The position numbers and the translations under genes are program-made. 52,768 nucleotides of DNA from Acidobacteriota bacterium (GTDB lineage Bacteria > Acidobacteriota > Polarisedimenticolia > J045): assembly GCA_017994815.1 (NCBI GenBank), contig JAGOJY010000030.1, positions 1 through 52,768 on the forward strand, written 5' to 3'. Below are positions 34,154 to 43,004 of the stretch, piece after piece. How positions within the stretch are numbered: the stretch's first letter is position 1; every line of letters starts with the position of its first letter. The notes under the pieces were generated by a model that saw only the letters and a list, made by a program, of their open reading frames with translations, was not told the origin of the DNA and ran no database searches.

Positions 34154-36343
34154 ATGCAGCCTCACGAAACCAGGAACCTGCTCCCCGAGATCCGGACCCT
34201 CGCCATCACCGACTTCTACATCCCCGACGAGTTCGCGCGGCTGCGAGAGCTGACCTACAACCTGTGGTGGTCCTGGGTGCCGGAGCCGCGGATGCTGTTC
34301 TCCAGCATCCAGCCGGAGCTCTGGCTGCGTTATCGCAGCCCGGTCGAGGTGCTGCTGCAGCTCGAGCCGCACCAGTGGGAGACGCTGGCCCAGTCCAACG
34401 CCTTCCAGTCGTCGTTCGACAGCGTGATGGGCATGTTCGACCGCTACATGAAGCACCCCGAGAAATGGTGGTTCTACCAGACGTACCCCGATTACCAGGG
34501 CGGTCCGATCGTCTATCTCTCGACCGAGTTCGGCCTGCACGAGTGCCTCGGGATCTACTCCGGCGGCCTGGGCGTGTTGTCCGGCGACCACTGCAAGGCC
34601 GCCTCGGACCTCGGGCTGCCGTTCATCGCGGTGGGACTGCTCTACCGCCGCGGCTATTTCCGCCAGACGATCGACGCCGAGGGCCGCCAGCAGCACTTCT
34701 ACCCGGACTTCGACACCAAGCACCTGCCGGCGATGCCGGTGCTCGGGCCGTACGGCCGGCCGCTGGTCGTCTCGGTGCCGCTGCTCGACCGCAAGGTGCA
34801 CCTGGCGGTCTACAAGGCGCAGGTCGGACGCATCCCGGTGCTCCTGCTCGACTCCGACCTGCCGCAGAACGAGCCCCAGGACCGGCCGATCACCCACATC
34901 CTGTACGTTCGCGGCCGCGAGATGCGCCTGTGCCAGGAGATGGTGCTCGGCGTCGGCGCCGTGAAGGCGATCCGCGCGCTCGGCCTCGCGCCGGCGGTCT
35001 GGCACCTCAACGAGGGCCACGTCGCGCTGATGCTGCTCGAGCTGCTGCGCGAGGAGATCCAGCGCGGCGAACGGTTCCACCGCGCGGTCGAGAACGTCTC
35101 GCGCAGCGTAGTCTTCACGACGCACACGCCGGTCCCGGCCGGCAACGAGTCGTTCGACGCCGATCTCGCGCGCCTGTACCTCGGCAACTGGGCGGGCCAG
35201 ATCGGCATCCCGGTCTCCGAATTGATGGCGCTCGGGCGGGTCCACGTGGACAACGAGAGCGACCCGTTCAACCTGACCGCGCTCAGCCTGCGGGTCTCCG
35301 CGTTCCGCAACGGCGTGAGCCGCAAGCACGGCGAGGTGTCGCGCCAGATGTGGCGCGAGCTCTACCCCGACCGGGAGCCGCCGATCACGTCGGTCACCAA
35401 CGGCGTGCACGTCGAGACGTGGCTGGGGCTGGAGCTGCGCGACCTGATGACGCGGCGCATGGGTCCCGACTGGCGCAAGAACATCGAGAACCCGGCGTTC
35501 TGGGAGGACCTCGACCGCAAGGTGCCGGACGACGAGCTGTGGATGGCGCACCAGGCGCAGAAGCGGCGGCTGATCCGCACGGGACGGGACATCCTGCGCC
35601 GCATGTTCGCGCGCCACGGTGCCTCGCCGCGCGACCTGGCCGCGGTCAACGAACTGCTCGACCCCAAGGCGCTGACGATCGGGTTCGCGCGCCGGTTCGC
35701 GCTGTACAAGCGGGCGTGGCTCCTGTTCCGCGACCTCGCGCGCCTGCGCAAGATCCTCTGCAACCCCGACCACCCGGTGCAGATCATCTTCGCCGGCAAG
35801 GCGCACCCCGCCGACCTCGCCGGGCAGGACCTGATCTCGCAGATCTTCCGTCTCGCGCAGAGCGCCGATTTCCGCGGCAAGGTCGTGTTCCTGGAAGACT
35901 ACGACCTGTACATCGGGCGCCTGCTCGTGCAGGGCGTGGACGTGTGGCTCAACAACCCGCGCCGGCCGCTGGAAGCGTCCGGCACTTCGGGCCAGAAGGC
36001 CGCGGTGAACGGTGCGCTGAACCTGTCGGTGCTCGACGGCTGGTGGATCGAGGGTTACGCGCCCGACGTGGGCTGGGCCATCGGCCGGCCGGAGACCTTG
36101 CCCGACGAGGACCGCCAAGACTCCGAAGACGCGCACTCGCTCTACGACCTGTTGGAGCACCAAGTGATCCCGCTGTTCTTCGATCGCGATTCCGCGGGAC
36201 TGCCGCACACCTGGCTGTCGCGGATGAAGGCTTCGATCCGCACGCTGCTCCCGGTCTTCAGCAGCGCGCGCATGGTCCGCGAATACACCACCGAGGCCTA
36301 CATGCCCCTCGCCCTCGACACCAAGCCCCCGGGCACGTCGTAG
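34154..36343 (+). CDS. glgP: Alpha-glucan (glycogen) phosphorylase
   Basis: This 729-aa enzyme releases glucose 1-phosphate from glycogen or maltodextrin using pyridoxal phosphate. It belongs to the shorter bacterial/archaeal alpha-glucan phosphorylase type. The N-terminus has the characteristic 'LTYNLWWSWVPEPRMLF'; the sugar-site region reads 'STEFGLHECLGIYSGGLGVL', and the cofactor region 'EASGTSGQKAAVNGALNLS' with its Lys, followed by 'DGWWIEGYAPDVGW'. ATG at 34154 with AGGAG upstream. It is a single gene here, but the window also encodes a glycogen-binding ParA fusion 9 kb away. Confidence 0.95.
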   Translation: MQPHETRNLLPEIRTLAITDFYIPDEFARLRELTYNLWWSWVPEPRMLFSSIQPELWLRYRSPVEVLLQLEPHQWETLAQSNAFQSSFDSVMGMFDRYMKHPEKWWFYQTYPDYQGGPIVYLSTEFGLHECLGIYSGGLGVLSGDHCKAASDLGLPFIAVGLLYRRGYFRQTIDAEGRQQHFYPDFDTKHLPAMPVLGPYGRPLVVSVPLLDRKVHLAVYKAQVGRIPVLLLDSDLPQNEPQDRPITHILYVRGREMRLCQEMVLGVGAVKAIRALGLAPAVWHLNEGHVALMLLELLREEIQRGERFHRAVENVSRSVVFTTHTPVPAGNESFDADLARLYLGNWAGQIGIPVSELMALGRVHVDNESDPFNLTALSLRVSAFRNGVSRKHGEVSRQMWRELYPDREPPITSVTNGVHVETWLGLELRDLMTRRMGPDWRKNIENPAFWEDLDRKVPDDELWMAHQAQKRRLIRTGRDILRRMFARHGASPRDLAAVNELLDPKALTIGFARRFALYKRAWLLFRDLARLRKILCNPDHPVQIIFAGKAHPADLAGQDLISQIFRLAQSADFRGKVVFLEDYDLYIGRLLVQGVDVWLNNPRRPLEASGTSGQKAAVNGALNLSVLDGWWIEGYAPDVGWAIGRPETLPDEDRQDSEDAHSLYDLLEHQVIPLFFDRDSAGLPHTWLSRMKASIRTLLPVFSSARMVREYTTEAYMPLALDTKPPGTS

Positions 36344-36344
36344 A

Positions 36345-36361
36345 GGCCGGCGCAGCCGGCC
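36345..36361 (+). terminator. GGCCGGC-GCA-GCCGGCC hairpin after glgP
   Basis: A perfect 7-bp stem with a 3-nt loop starts one base after the glgP stop codon. There is no T-tract. Confidence 0.5.
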
Positions 36362-36391
36362 GGACCGGCGAAATGTCGCGAGCCACGCCTG

Positions 36392-36415
36392 GGTGGCCGC
36401 GGTGCGCCGGCCACC
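36392..36415 (-). terminator. Hairpin beyond the zinc-finger-like gene
   Basis: GGTGGCCG (36392-36399) pairs with CGGCCACC (36408-36415) around an 8-nt loop, ten bases beyond the stop of the leftward gene ending at 36426. Confidence 0.5.
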
Positions 36416-36425
36416 ACGAACGGGC

Positions 36426-36797
36426 TCACTCTGACTGCGCGCGCGCCTTGCGCTTGGAGCCCTTGCGCGACTCGTCCTTGATCTTCGCGCGTCGCATCTG
36501 CTGGTAGTGCTTGCTGCACAGGCCGAGCGCGTAGTGCTCGTTGCGGCAGCCGGGCACGGTGCAGACCTCGTGCAGCGGCGGGCGGCCCGGACGGCCCTTG
36601 CCTTTGCGCTTGCGCGGCTGCCCCGCGAGGCTGTCCACCTTCTTCTGCAGCCGCGTCAGGTTCGTCTTGAGCAGGCGCAGTTCCTCGAGCGGGGAGCGAC
36701 CTTCCGCGTCGCCGAAACGGTTGAGTTGCTTGTCGATCGCTTCCGCGATCGCATCCCGCAGCGCGCGATCCAGGTTGACGCTCGGCCTTCTCGGCAT
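36426..36797 (-). CDS. AT-hook/zinc-finger-like small basic protein
   Basis: This 123-aa protein begins with a helical, charged part that may form a coiled coil ('EELRLLKTNLTRLQKKVDSL'). An AT-hook-like basic patch with a GRP core follows (RKRKGKGRPGRPP, about 62-74). A small metal-binding-like unit has C79, C84, C94 and H97 ('CTVPGCRNEHYALGLCSKHY'), and the tail is strongly basic. Together these suggest a DNA- or nucleoid-binding protein, but no known family is recognised. The ATG at 36795-36797 follows AGGAG. A -10-like TAATAT on the minus strand lies at 36869-36874. Confidence 0.75.
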   Translation of the reverse strand: MPRRPSVNLDRALRDAIAEAIDKQLNRFGDAEGRSPLEELRLLKTNLTRLQKKVDSLAGQPRKRKGKGRPGRPPLHEVCTVPGCRNEHYALGLCSKHYQQMRRAKIKDESRKGSKRKARAQSE

Positions 36798-36868
36798 GTC
36801 GGCTCCTGATCCACGAACTCGCCGGGAACGTCCCCGGCTCGGCAACGCCCCCGCCCCTGGGACGAAAA

Positions 36869-36874
36869 ATATTA
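36869..36874 (-). promoter_or_regulatory. -10-like element for the zinc-finger-like gene
   Basis: TAATAT on the minus strand lies in an unusually A/T-rich spot about 70 bases before the ATG at 36797. No clear -35 was found. Confidence 0.35.
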
Positions 36875-36934
36875 ACACAGCGACCTAGGAACGCGAAAGC
36901 CTCCGACAGAGCAACGACGGAACGTCGAATTGAT

Positions 36935-37444
36935 CTACCAGTCTTGGTAATACGTTCCGTCGAGAGCCGTCTTTTCGGAGCTGGAGAAAACGTCGTAAAT
37001 GTCGTCGCAGCTGCTCGAGCGCTCGTCGGCATCGTCCTCGTACCCGCGGCAGCTCCACTCGGCCTCGCCCGTGATCGGGTCGATCGGGATGCTGCGCAGG
37101 AACTGGACCACGACCGGCTCCTTGTCCGGGGCCGACTGCACCTCGACGCCCTCCACCAGCTCGTCCAGGCTCTCGGGGTACATGTTCCAGTCGAGGTCCG
37201 GGGGCTCGATCTGGCCGAGGACGGCGTACTCGTGGTAGCGGTCGATCGCGGCGCGCATCGTCTTGAGGGCCCGCTTGAGCTCCAACTCCTGCATTCGGCG
37301 GTACTTGTGGTGGACGTAAGGCGTTGCCGCGAGCGCCATCACCCCCATCAGGACGACGACCACCAGCATCTCGATGTAGGTGAAGCCCCGGGCCCTGCCG
37401 TCCATCCGCGCGTCTCCGCCCAACCACCCCTGTGGGGCGGTCAT
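36935..37444 (-). CDS. Type II secretion/type IV pilus pseudopilin (GspG-like)
   Basis: This 169-aa protein has a prepilin leader and N-terminal helix, cleaved at ARG^FTYIEMLVVVVLMGVMAL, with the conserved Glu at position 5 of the mature form. The C-terminal part contains 'LKRALKTMRAAIDRYHEYAV', 'MYPESLDELVEGVEV' and 'FLRSIPIDPITGEAEW', typical of GspG-like pseudopilins. The ATG at 37442-37444 overlaps the stop of the penicillin-binding protein (ATGA). A second ATG at 37405, with GGAG eight bases upstream, would give a shorter leader and may be the true start. No other secretion genes are close. Confidence 0.88.
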   Translation of the reverse strand: MTAPQGWLGGDARMDGRARGFTYIEMLVVVVLMGVMALAATPYVHHKYRRMQELELKRALKTMRAAIDRYHEYAVLGQIEPPDLDWNMYPESLDELVEGVEVQSAPDKEPVVVQFLRSIPIDPITGEAEWSCRGYEDDADERSSSCDDIYDVFSSSEKTALDGTYYQDW

Positions 37445-39774
37445 TGATTACTACGTCCCGGCGCCGTCCGGCGTCCAGCCGGCGGCCGGTCGTCCCGGCG
37501 GCGGAACTTGTCGAACAGCCGCCCCCAGAATCCCCGGTGCTCGGGGCAGTCCGGCGGAAGCTCCCCGGCCCGGGCCACCTCACGCACTCTTTCCGGGCAG
37601 CGCGGCAGCGCGAGGCCGCCCGTCGCCGGGTCGATCTCGACCTCGACCACGTCCGGCGGCGGAGGCGGAAGGGGGGCCAGGACCAGGTGCCCGGCGCGCT
37701 CCAGGAGCCCGCGGACGACCGGGAGCGCCGCGCCGGCACCCGTCAGGTCGGCCGGACCGGAGTCGTCGCGCCCGACCCACGCCACGACCGCCATCCTCCC
37801 GGTCACCAGCGCGAACCAGGCATCCCGGCCGTTCTGGGTCGTGCCCGTCTTCGCCGCGACGCGCACGCCGCGCACGGCCGGCGCGAGCGCCCGCCCGGTC
37901 CCGGCGGGGACGACGCCGGCGAGGCAGTCAAGGACCAGCCAGGCATCGGCGGCGGGCAGCGCGATGCCGTCGGCTCCCGCGGGCGCGAGTTCCAGGTCGG
38001 TGCCGCCGAGCGCCCGGACGAGCGTCGGGTCGCGGCGGACGCCGAGCGCCCCCAGCGTCGCGTACGCGGTCGCCATCTCCAAAGGCGTCGCCTCGGCCGT
38101 CCCGAGCGCCAGCGACGGTTGCCGCGGCAGCTGCCCCTCGAACCCCGCGCGGCGTGCCCACTCCGCGATTGGACCCGGGCCGACGTCGAGCGCCAGCCGC
38201 GCGAACGGCACGTTCAGGCTCTGCTCGAGCGCCTGCCGGATGCTGACCGGGCCGCGGTACAGCTCGTCGTAGTTGTGCGGCTCCCACGTGCCGCGCGCCA
38301 TGCGGACCACGAGCGGCTCGTCCTGGAGCATCGACGAGGGGAGCAGCCCGCCCTCGGCGAACGCGGCGAGCGCGGCGAACGGCTTGAACGCCGAGCCCGG
38401 CTGGCGGTGCGCATCGAGCGCCCGGTTGAGCCCGCCGCGCAGCCCGGCGCGCCCGCCAACCAACGCGACGATCTGTCCGCGCCGGTGGTCGACCGCCACC
38501 ACCGCACCCTCCAGCGGACGCCGCGAGGGGACCGCGCTCTCGAGTTCCCGCAACGTCTGCTCCAGCGCCTCGCGCGCGGCATCCTGCACGGCCACGTCGA
38601 TCGACGTGTGCACGAACCACGGGCGCGTGCCGGGGCGCGGCGCCGCGTCGCGGCGCTCGAGTTCGCGCTGCACCGCGTCCAGGACGTCGCCCGCCGGGTC
38701 GATCGGCCCGGCGACGGGGGCCAGCTCGAGCGGCCGCGCCGCGGCGGCATCGGCCTCGGCGCGGTCGATGTAGCCGAGGAGCGCCATGCGGCCGAGGACC
38801 CAGTCGCGGCGCGCGCGGGCCTGCTCCGGGTGGGCACGGGGCGAGAACCGCCCCGGCGAGGCGATGATCCCGGCCAGGAGCGCCGCCTCCTCCAGCCGCA
38901 ACTCGCGCACGTCGCGGCCGAAGTAGTGCAGCGCGCCGGCGGGCATACCGACGACCGACACCGGCCCGCGCTGGCCGAGGTAGACCTCGTTGAGGTAGAT
39001 CTCGAGGATGCGGTCCTTGCCGACGCGCCCTTCCACGTACCGGGCGAGCACCGCCTCGCGCAGCTTGCGCAGCAGCGTCCGCTCGGCGCCCACGACACGC
39101 TGCTTGATCACCTGCTGCGTGATCGTGCTCGCGCCCTGCAGCGGGCCGCTGCCGGTCAGGTCGGACCACGCGGCGCGCAGCATCGCGCGGAAGTCGACGC
39201 CGCGGTGCCGCAGGAAGCGCTCGTCCTCGGCCGCGAGCACCGACTGGACCAGGCGCTCGGGGAAGCGGTCGAGCGGCAGCCAGCGCCGCTCCTGCAGGAC
39301 GGCCCCGCGAAAAACGCCCAGCCGCACCGGCTCCAGCGCGAACGACGCGAGCCGGCGGCCGGAGGCGTCGCGCACGCTCTCCACGCGGCCGGCGGCCGCG
39401 CTCACGCGCGCGAAGCGCGCCGCCTGCCGCCCGCCAGGCGCCTCGTGCAGCCGCCCGTAGACCTCCAGCGTGCCGCCGCGCACGCGGTACTCGCCCGGCT
39501 CGCGCGGCGGGCGCGACCGCTCGCGGTAGCCGAGCGACGCCAGCTCGCGCTGGACCTGCCGCAAGTCCACGGCATCGCCGGCGCGCAGCACGCGCGGCGC
39601 GGCCAGGACTTCGATCGGCGCGTCGCCCGCGTCCTCGCGCAAGGCGCGCACCGCGCGCGCGCCGCTGCCCGCGAGGGCGAAGAAGCCCCACAGCGCGACC
39701 GCGCCGGCCAGGGCGGCCAGGACGATCCAGCGCAGCCAGCCTCCGCGGCGCCGTTTGCGAGCCTTTGCCGGCAT
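37441..39774 (-). CDS. Class A penicillin-binding protein (PBP1b-like)
   Basis: This 777-aa bifunctional enzyme polymerises and cross-links peptidoglycan. After a basic N-terminus and one membrane helix (WIVLAALAGAVALWGFFAL) comes a UB2H-like region, as in PBP1b ('RYRERSRPPREPGEYRVR' type; here 'YRERSRPPREPGEY'). The transglycosylase domain has the catalytic Glu in AAEDERFLRHRGVDF and 'GASTITQQVIKQRV'. The transpeptidase has SxxK in GSAFKPF, SLN in QSLNVPFAR and KTGT in AKTGTTQNGRDAWF. It is translationally coupled to the pseudopilin gene. It is divergent from the dehydrogenase-like gene at 39829. Confidence 0.95.
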   Translation of the reverse strand: MPAKARKRRRGGWLRWIVLAALAGAVALWGFFALAGSGARAVRALREDAGDAPIEVLAAPRVLRAGDAVDLRQVQRELASLGYRERSRPPREPGEYRVRGGTLEVYGRLHEAPGGRQAARFARVSAAAGRVESVRDASGRRLASFALEPVRLGVFRGAVLQERRWLPLDRFPERLVQSVLAAEDERFLRHRGVDFRAMLRAAWSDLTGSGPLQGASTITQQVIKQRVVGAERTLLRKLREAVLARYVEGRVGKDRILEIYLNEVYLGQRGPVSVVGMPAGALHYFGRDVRELRLEEAALLAGIIASPGRFSPRAHPEQARARRDWVLGRMALLGYIDRAEADAAAARPLELAPVAGPIDPAGDVLDAVQRELERRDAAPRPGTRPWFVHTSIDVAVQDAAREALEQTLRELESAVPSRRPLEGAVVAVDHRRGQIVALVGGRAGLRGGLNRALDAHRQPGSAFKPFAALAAFAEGGLLPSSMLQDEPLVVRMARGTWEPHNYDELYRGPVSIRQALEQSLNVPFARLALDVGPGPIAEWARRAGFEGQLPRQPSLALGTAEATPLEMATAYATLGALGVRRDPTLVRALGGTDLELAPAGADGIALPAADAWLVLDCLAGVVPAGTGRALAPAVRGVRVAAKTGTTQNGRDAWFALVTGRMAVVAWVGRDDSGPADLTGAGAALPVVRGLLERAGHLVLAPLPPPPPDVVEVEIDPATGGLALPRCPERVREVARAGELPPDCPEHRGFWGRLFDKFRRRDDRPPAGRRTAPGRSNQ

Positions 39775-39828
39775 TTGCGCTAATCTGACCTCGTTGAGCC
39801 GATGCGATTATGCATGGAGGCCCGCGGG

Positions 39829-40614
39829 ATGACAGGCGACCGCGCGTTCGTGGTCGGGCTGGGCGAGGTCGGGCGCCGCATCGCGCACGCGCTCGCCGCC
39901 GCGTCGTGGACGGTCACCGGCGTCACGCGCAGCGAGAACTGGCCCCGCGCCCTCGACGGCGCCGATCCCGCGCCGCGCGTCGTCTGCGTGCGGGAAGATG
40001 ATCTGCCCGGCGCGCTGGAGCGCTTCGGCGACGCGCTGCGCGGGCGCCTCGCGCTCGTGCAGAACGGCTTCCTCGAGGCCGTCGTCGGACCGCGCGGGCC
40101 GGAAACCCGCGCGCTGATCTGGTTCACGTCGAAAGGCGACTTCTTCCGCGTGCTGCGGCCGTCTTTGCTCCACGGCGCGCTCGCGGCGCGGCTCGCCGCC
40201 GCCCTCGCGCGCGGAGGGCTGCCCGCGGAGGAGATCCGCGAGGGGCGCGAGTTCGTCCGGCAGATGATCCTCAAGGGGATCTGGAACGCCGTCGTGGGCC
40301 TGCCGCTCGCGGTGCACGGCGTCGATCTCGGGACCTACATGGCGCGGCACCGCGGCGAACTGGAGCGGCTGGTGGCCGAATCGGCCCGCGCCGCCTCGGC
40401 CGAGTACGACGTGGATGTCGACCCGGCCGAGGCGCTGGAGGTGATTGTGGACACCACGCGGGAACTCGCGCAGTTGCGCGGCGGCGCGAAGTCGCTCGCC
40501 TGGCGCAACGGCGCGCTGGCGCGCTTCGGCGCGCGCCACGGCGTGGCGACGCCGGTCAACGAGCAGCTCCTGGCGGCGGCCGGCTGGCGCCGCCCGGCGG
40601 AGGAACGTGGATGA
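39829..40614 (+). CDS. Ketopantoate reductase-like (PanE/ApbA-family) protein
   Basis: This 261-aa protein has an N-terminal nucleotide-binding motif (FVVGLGEVGRRIAHAL) and a C-terminal helical region with 'EGREFVRQMILKGIWNAVVG', similar to the C-terminal domain of ketopantoate reductases. The family reduces 2-dehydropantoate with NADPH. The lysine/asparagine pattern is only partly like PanE (KGIWNA), so the substrate is uncertain. The ATG at 39829 follows GGAGG. It ends in an ATG-overlapping TGA with the next gene. Confidence 0.7.
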   Translation: MTGDRAFVVGLGEVGRRIAHALAAASWTVTGVTRSENWPRALDGADPAPRVVCVREDDLPGALERFGDALRGRLALVQNGFLEAVVGPRGPETRALIWFTSKGDFFRVLRPSLLHGALAARLAAALARGGLPAEEIREGREFVRQMILKGIWNAVVGLPLAVHGVDLGTYMARHRGELERLVAESARAASAEYDVDVDPAEALEVIVDTTRELAQLRGGAKSLAWRNGALARFGARHGVATPVNEQLLAAAGWRRPAEERG

Positions 40615-41774
40615 TGCCAAGCGGACGTTCGCGCGTCGTCGCGGTGCTGCTGGCCGCGGTCGTCGCGCCGGTTTTCGCGCAGCAAAAGGCCAAGCCGGCC
40701 GAGACGGAGTGCGCGCCCGGGCGCGGGCCGGCGATCGATGCCGCCGACCTGCGCGCGCGCGACCCCGACGCTCCGCTGGCCGTCCCGCGCAACGCCAGCC
40801 TGCTCGGGCCACTCGACCGGGCGCTGCTGTGTCCCGGGCTGGGCGACGAGACCCCCTGCATCATGCCCGGCCCGGTCCAGCTCGCGTGCGCGCGCATCGG
40901 CCTGCCGCTGGAACTGCGCCACATCGTGGTCACGGGCGACCTCAACCTGCCGGGCGCGAGTCTCGACGCCGGGCTGCGGCTGGAGGACGTGCAGGTGCTC
41001 GGGTCGTTGAACCTGGCGGGGGCCAAGATTTCCGCCGAACTCGTGCTCGACCGCGTGCTGGTGAACGGCACGCTCAACCTCGACGAAGCGCGCGTCGAGG
41101 GCAAGGCCGCCGCGCGCGACCTGCGCGTGCTCGGGCCGCTGTCCCTGTCCGGCGCGACGCTGGCCCGCGCGCTGGAGATCCAGGGCTCGCTCGTCGCCGG
41201 CGAACTGGACCTGTCGCCGGACAACGTCGCGGCGGTGTCCGTCGGCGGGACCAGCGTTTTGGGCGATCTCACGCTGAGCGGCGTGGAGGTCGCCGGCGAC
41301 ATCGCGCTGGACCAGGTCGGCGTGCGCGGATCCGTCGATTCGCTGGAACTCGAGGTGGGCGGCGAGGTGACGCTGTCCGGTGTCACCGCCGCCGACGGCA
41401 TCTCCCTGTCGGGCCGTTTCGCCAAGGGGCTGGAGCTGGCCGACTGCCGCACGGAGGGCGACCTCGAGCTGTTCGACGCCGAGATCAAGGGACCGCTGAC
41501 GATCGGCACGACCCGCGTGGCGGGCGAGCTGTTCCTCAGCGGATCGAAGCTCGCGCGGGCGATGAAGATCGAGGGCAGCGAAATCGTCGAAGGCGTGGAC
41601 CTCGGCGACAGCGTGCTCTCCGACGAGCTGGTGCTGATCGGATCGCGCTTCGGCGCACCGGTCGACGCCTCGCTCGCGCGCCTGGCGATGGCGCCGCGCG
41701 TGGTGGCCTGCACGCCGGCCGACCCGCTCGCCGCCGAGGACGACGACGAGGACGAGGGAGCGGAAGAGCCTTAG
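40611..41774 (+). CDS. Secreted repeat protein, beta-solenoid-like
   Basis: This 387-aa protein has a signal peptide (RVVAVLLAAVVAPVFAQ). The main part consists of repeats of about 20 residues with the pattern 'G.L.L.GA.....L.L..V.V.G' ('VTGDLNLPGASLDAGLRLED', 'VLGSLNLAGAKISAELVLDR', 'VLGDLTLSGVEVAGDIALDQ'). This suggests a right-handed beta-solenoid, similar in spirit to pentapeptide or bactofilin-type proteins. It ends with a very acidic tail (DDDEDEGAEE). No catalytic motif is seen. It is coupled to the upstream dehydrogenase-like gene (ATGATGA overlap). Confidence 0.75.
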   Translation: MMPSGRSRVVAVLLAAVVAPVFAQQKAKPAETECAPGRGPAIDAADLRARDPDAPLAVPRNASLLGPLDRALLCPGLGDETPCIMPGPVQLACARIGLPLELRHIVVTGDLNLPGASLDAGLRLEDVQVLGSLNLAGAKISAELVLDRVLVNGTLNLDEARVEGKAAARDLRVLGPLSLSGATLARALEIQGSLVAGELDLSPDNVAAVSVGGTSVLGDLTLSGVEVAGDIALDQVGVRGSVDSLELEVGGEVTLSGVTAADGISLSGRFAKGLELADCRTEGDLELFDAEIKGPLTIGTTRVAGELFLSGSKLARAMKIEGSEIVEGVDLGDSVLSDELVLIGSRFGAPVDASLARLAMAPRVVACTPADPLAAEDDDEDEGAEEP

Positions 41775-41788
41775 CACTCGTCTCGGAA

Positions 41789-41932
41789 CTACGCACGCAC
41801 TCCGCCGCCCGCCCCCGGCTTGCGCCGGGCCCGGCGCAGCCCGCGGCTGGAGTACCACCCCTCGACCGGCTCGAGGTCCCGGTGGTGCTCGCATTCCGGG
41901 TTCGGGCAATGCGGCGGCACGAAGTGCAGCAC
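41789..41932 (-). pseudogene. Transposase-like zinc-ribbon remnant
   Basis: On the minus strand a short frame reads 'VLHFVPPHCPNPECEHHRDL' and 'EPVEGWYSSRGLRR', ending with TAG at 41789-41791. The CPNPxCxxH opening followed by a Trp-containing beta unit resembles the N-terminal zinc ribbon of some IS transposases; the rest of the transposase is missing. The frame stays open upstream with 'PPVVARPHPAK' but no start codon other than this GTG is clear. The stretch 41775-42049 contains nothing else that I can support. Confidence 0.4.
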
Positions 41933-42049
41933 CTTGGCGGGGTGGGGACGCGCGACGACCGGAGGTGTCCCGCTCCCGGGAATCGCGCCCGCAGCCCGCG
42001 TTTCAGCCGCCGTTTCGCGCGGGCGTGTGACTTTTCGGGCTCACTTGCG

Positions 42050-42796
42050 TTACAGCGAGACCTTCTGCACCTTGCTGCCCGGGACGATGTCGACGTGTCC
42101 GTCGGCACCGCGCACCTGGGCCTTGTGGCTCCCGTCGTAGTCGCGCGCCCAGACCTCGACCGTCACGCGTTTGCCGTCCACTCGCCCGGGCCGCGTGCTC
42201 GGCGCATCGACGCCGCGCCACACGCGGACGAACGGGTTGCGCTCGAGCTCGTGCCCGACGGTCGTCGTTTCGCCGTGGCCGGGGTAGATCGAGGTCTCGG
42301 CCGGGAAGTTGAGCAGCCTCTCCAGGACGCTGTGCCGGAGCTGGTCGAAGCCGGTGCTGCCGGGGTGGATCGTGGCGCCGACGGAGCCCTTGAACAACGT
42401 GTCGGCGGACCACAGGCCGTAATTCTCGACGGAGATCGCCAGCTGGCCCGCCGTGTGGCCGGGCACGTGCAGCACGCGCGCGGTCCAGTCGGAGAACTTG
42501 AACTCGTGACCGTCCTCGACCGACTCGGTCGCGGCGGCGATGTGGGGCTTTTCCAGCGGGTGCGCGTAGACCGGCGCTTGCAGGTTGCGGGCCAGGAACT
42601 CCAGCCCGGCGGTGTGCACGTAGTGCCGGTGCGTGCAGATGATGCCGATCACGCGCACGGCCCGGCGGCGGACCATCTCGAGGATCTTGGGCGGGTCGGC
42701 GCCGACGTCGACGAGAAGACCGCGCGCTTCCTCGCGGCCGGCCAGGAGCCAGCTGTTCGCGAGCCACCCCGGGTGCTGCACGCGGTCGATGATCAC
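42050..42796 (-). CDS. MBL-fold metallo-hydrolase with altered HxHxDH motif
   Basis: This 248-aa soluble protein has the metallo-beta-lactamase fold: 'GLLVDVGADPPKILEMV', 'HVPGHTAGQLAISVENY', 'GLWSADTLFKGSVG' and 'SIYPGHGETTTVGHEL', close to glyoxalase II-like hydrolases. The usual THxHxDH motif reads TH56-R-H58-Y-V60-H61: the Asp that holds the second metal and activates water is Val. One-metal activity or a non-catalytic role is likely. After about residue 200 is an extra C-terminal domain, 'VTVEVWARDYDGSHKAQVRG'. Divergent from the Pro-rich secreted gene. Confidence 0.85.
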   Translation of the reverse strand: MIIDRVQHPGWLANSWLLAGREEARGLLVDVGADPPKILEMVRRRAVRVIGIICTHRHYVHTAGLEFLARNLQAPVYAHPLEKPHIAAATESVEDGHEFKFSDWTARVLHVPGHTAGQLAISVENYGLWSADTLFKGSVGATIHPGSTGFDQLRHSVLERLLNFPAETSIYPGHGETTTVGHELERNPFVRVWRGVDAPSTRPGRVDGKRVTVEVWARDYDGSHKAQVRGADGHVDIVPGSKVQKVSL

Positions 42797-42851
42797 GGGC
42801 CTCTCCTCAGCCGGGACGACCCTGTCGCGCTGTGTCGACCAAGATACCTAT

Positions 42852-42867
42852 GGGTCCGCGCGGACCC
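42852..42867. repeat. 16-bp perfect palindrome
   Basis: GGGTCCGCGCGGACCC is a perfect palindrome in the roughly 210-base region between divergent genes (42797-43004), 56 bases from the MBL start. It may be an operator or simply part of a leader. Confidence 0.4.
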
Positions 42868-42976
42868 CTCCCCTCTCCGGTGCAACTGCGCGAGGGACAA
42901 GCATATCGGAACCGGCAGCCCGCCGGAACCCCGTCCCGGCGGGGACGTTCGGCGGGCCGGGCCGCGGCCGCGCGCT

Positions 42977-42982
42977 TAGAAT
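42977..42982 (+). promoter_or_regulatory. -10-like element (TAGAAT) for the Pro-rich secreted gene
   Basis: TAGAAT lies 23 bases before the ATG at 43005, giving a very short leader that still includes the AGGAG site. No clear -35 is visible in the GC-rich upstream sequence. Confidence 0.4.
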
Positions 42983-43004
42983 GCCGGTGAACAGGAGCGG
43001 AGCG

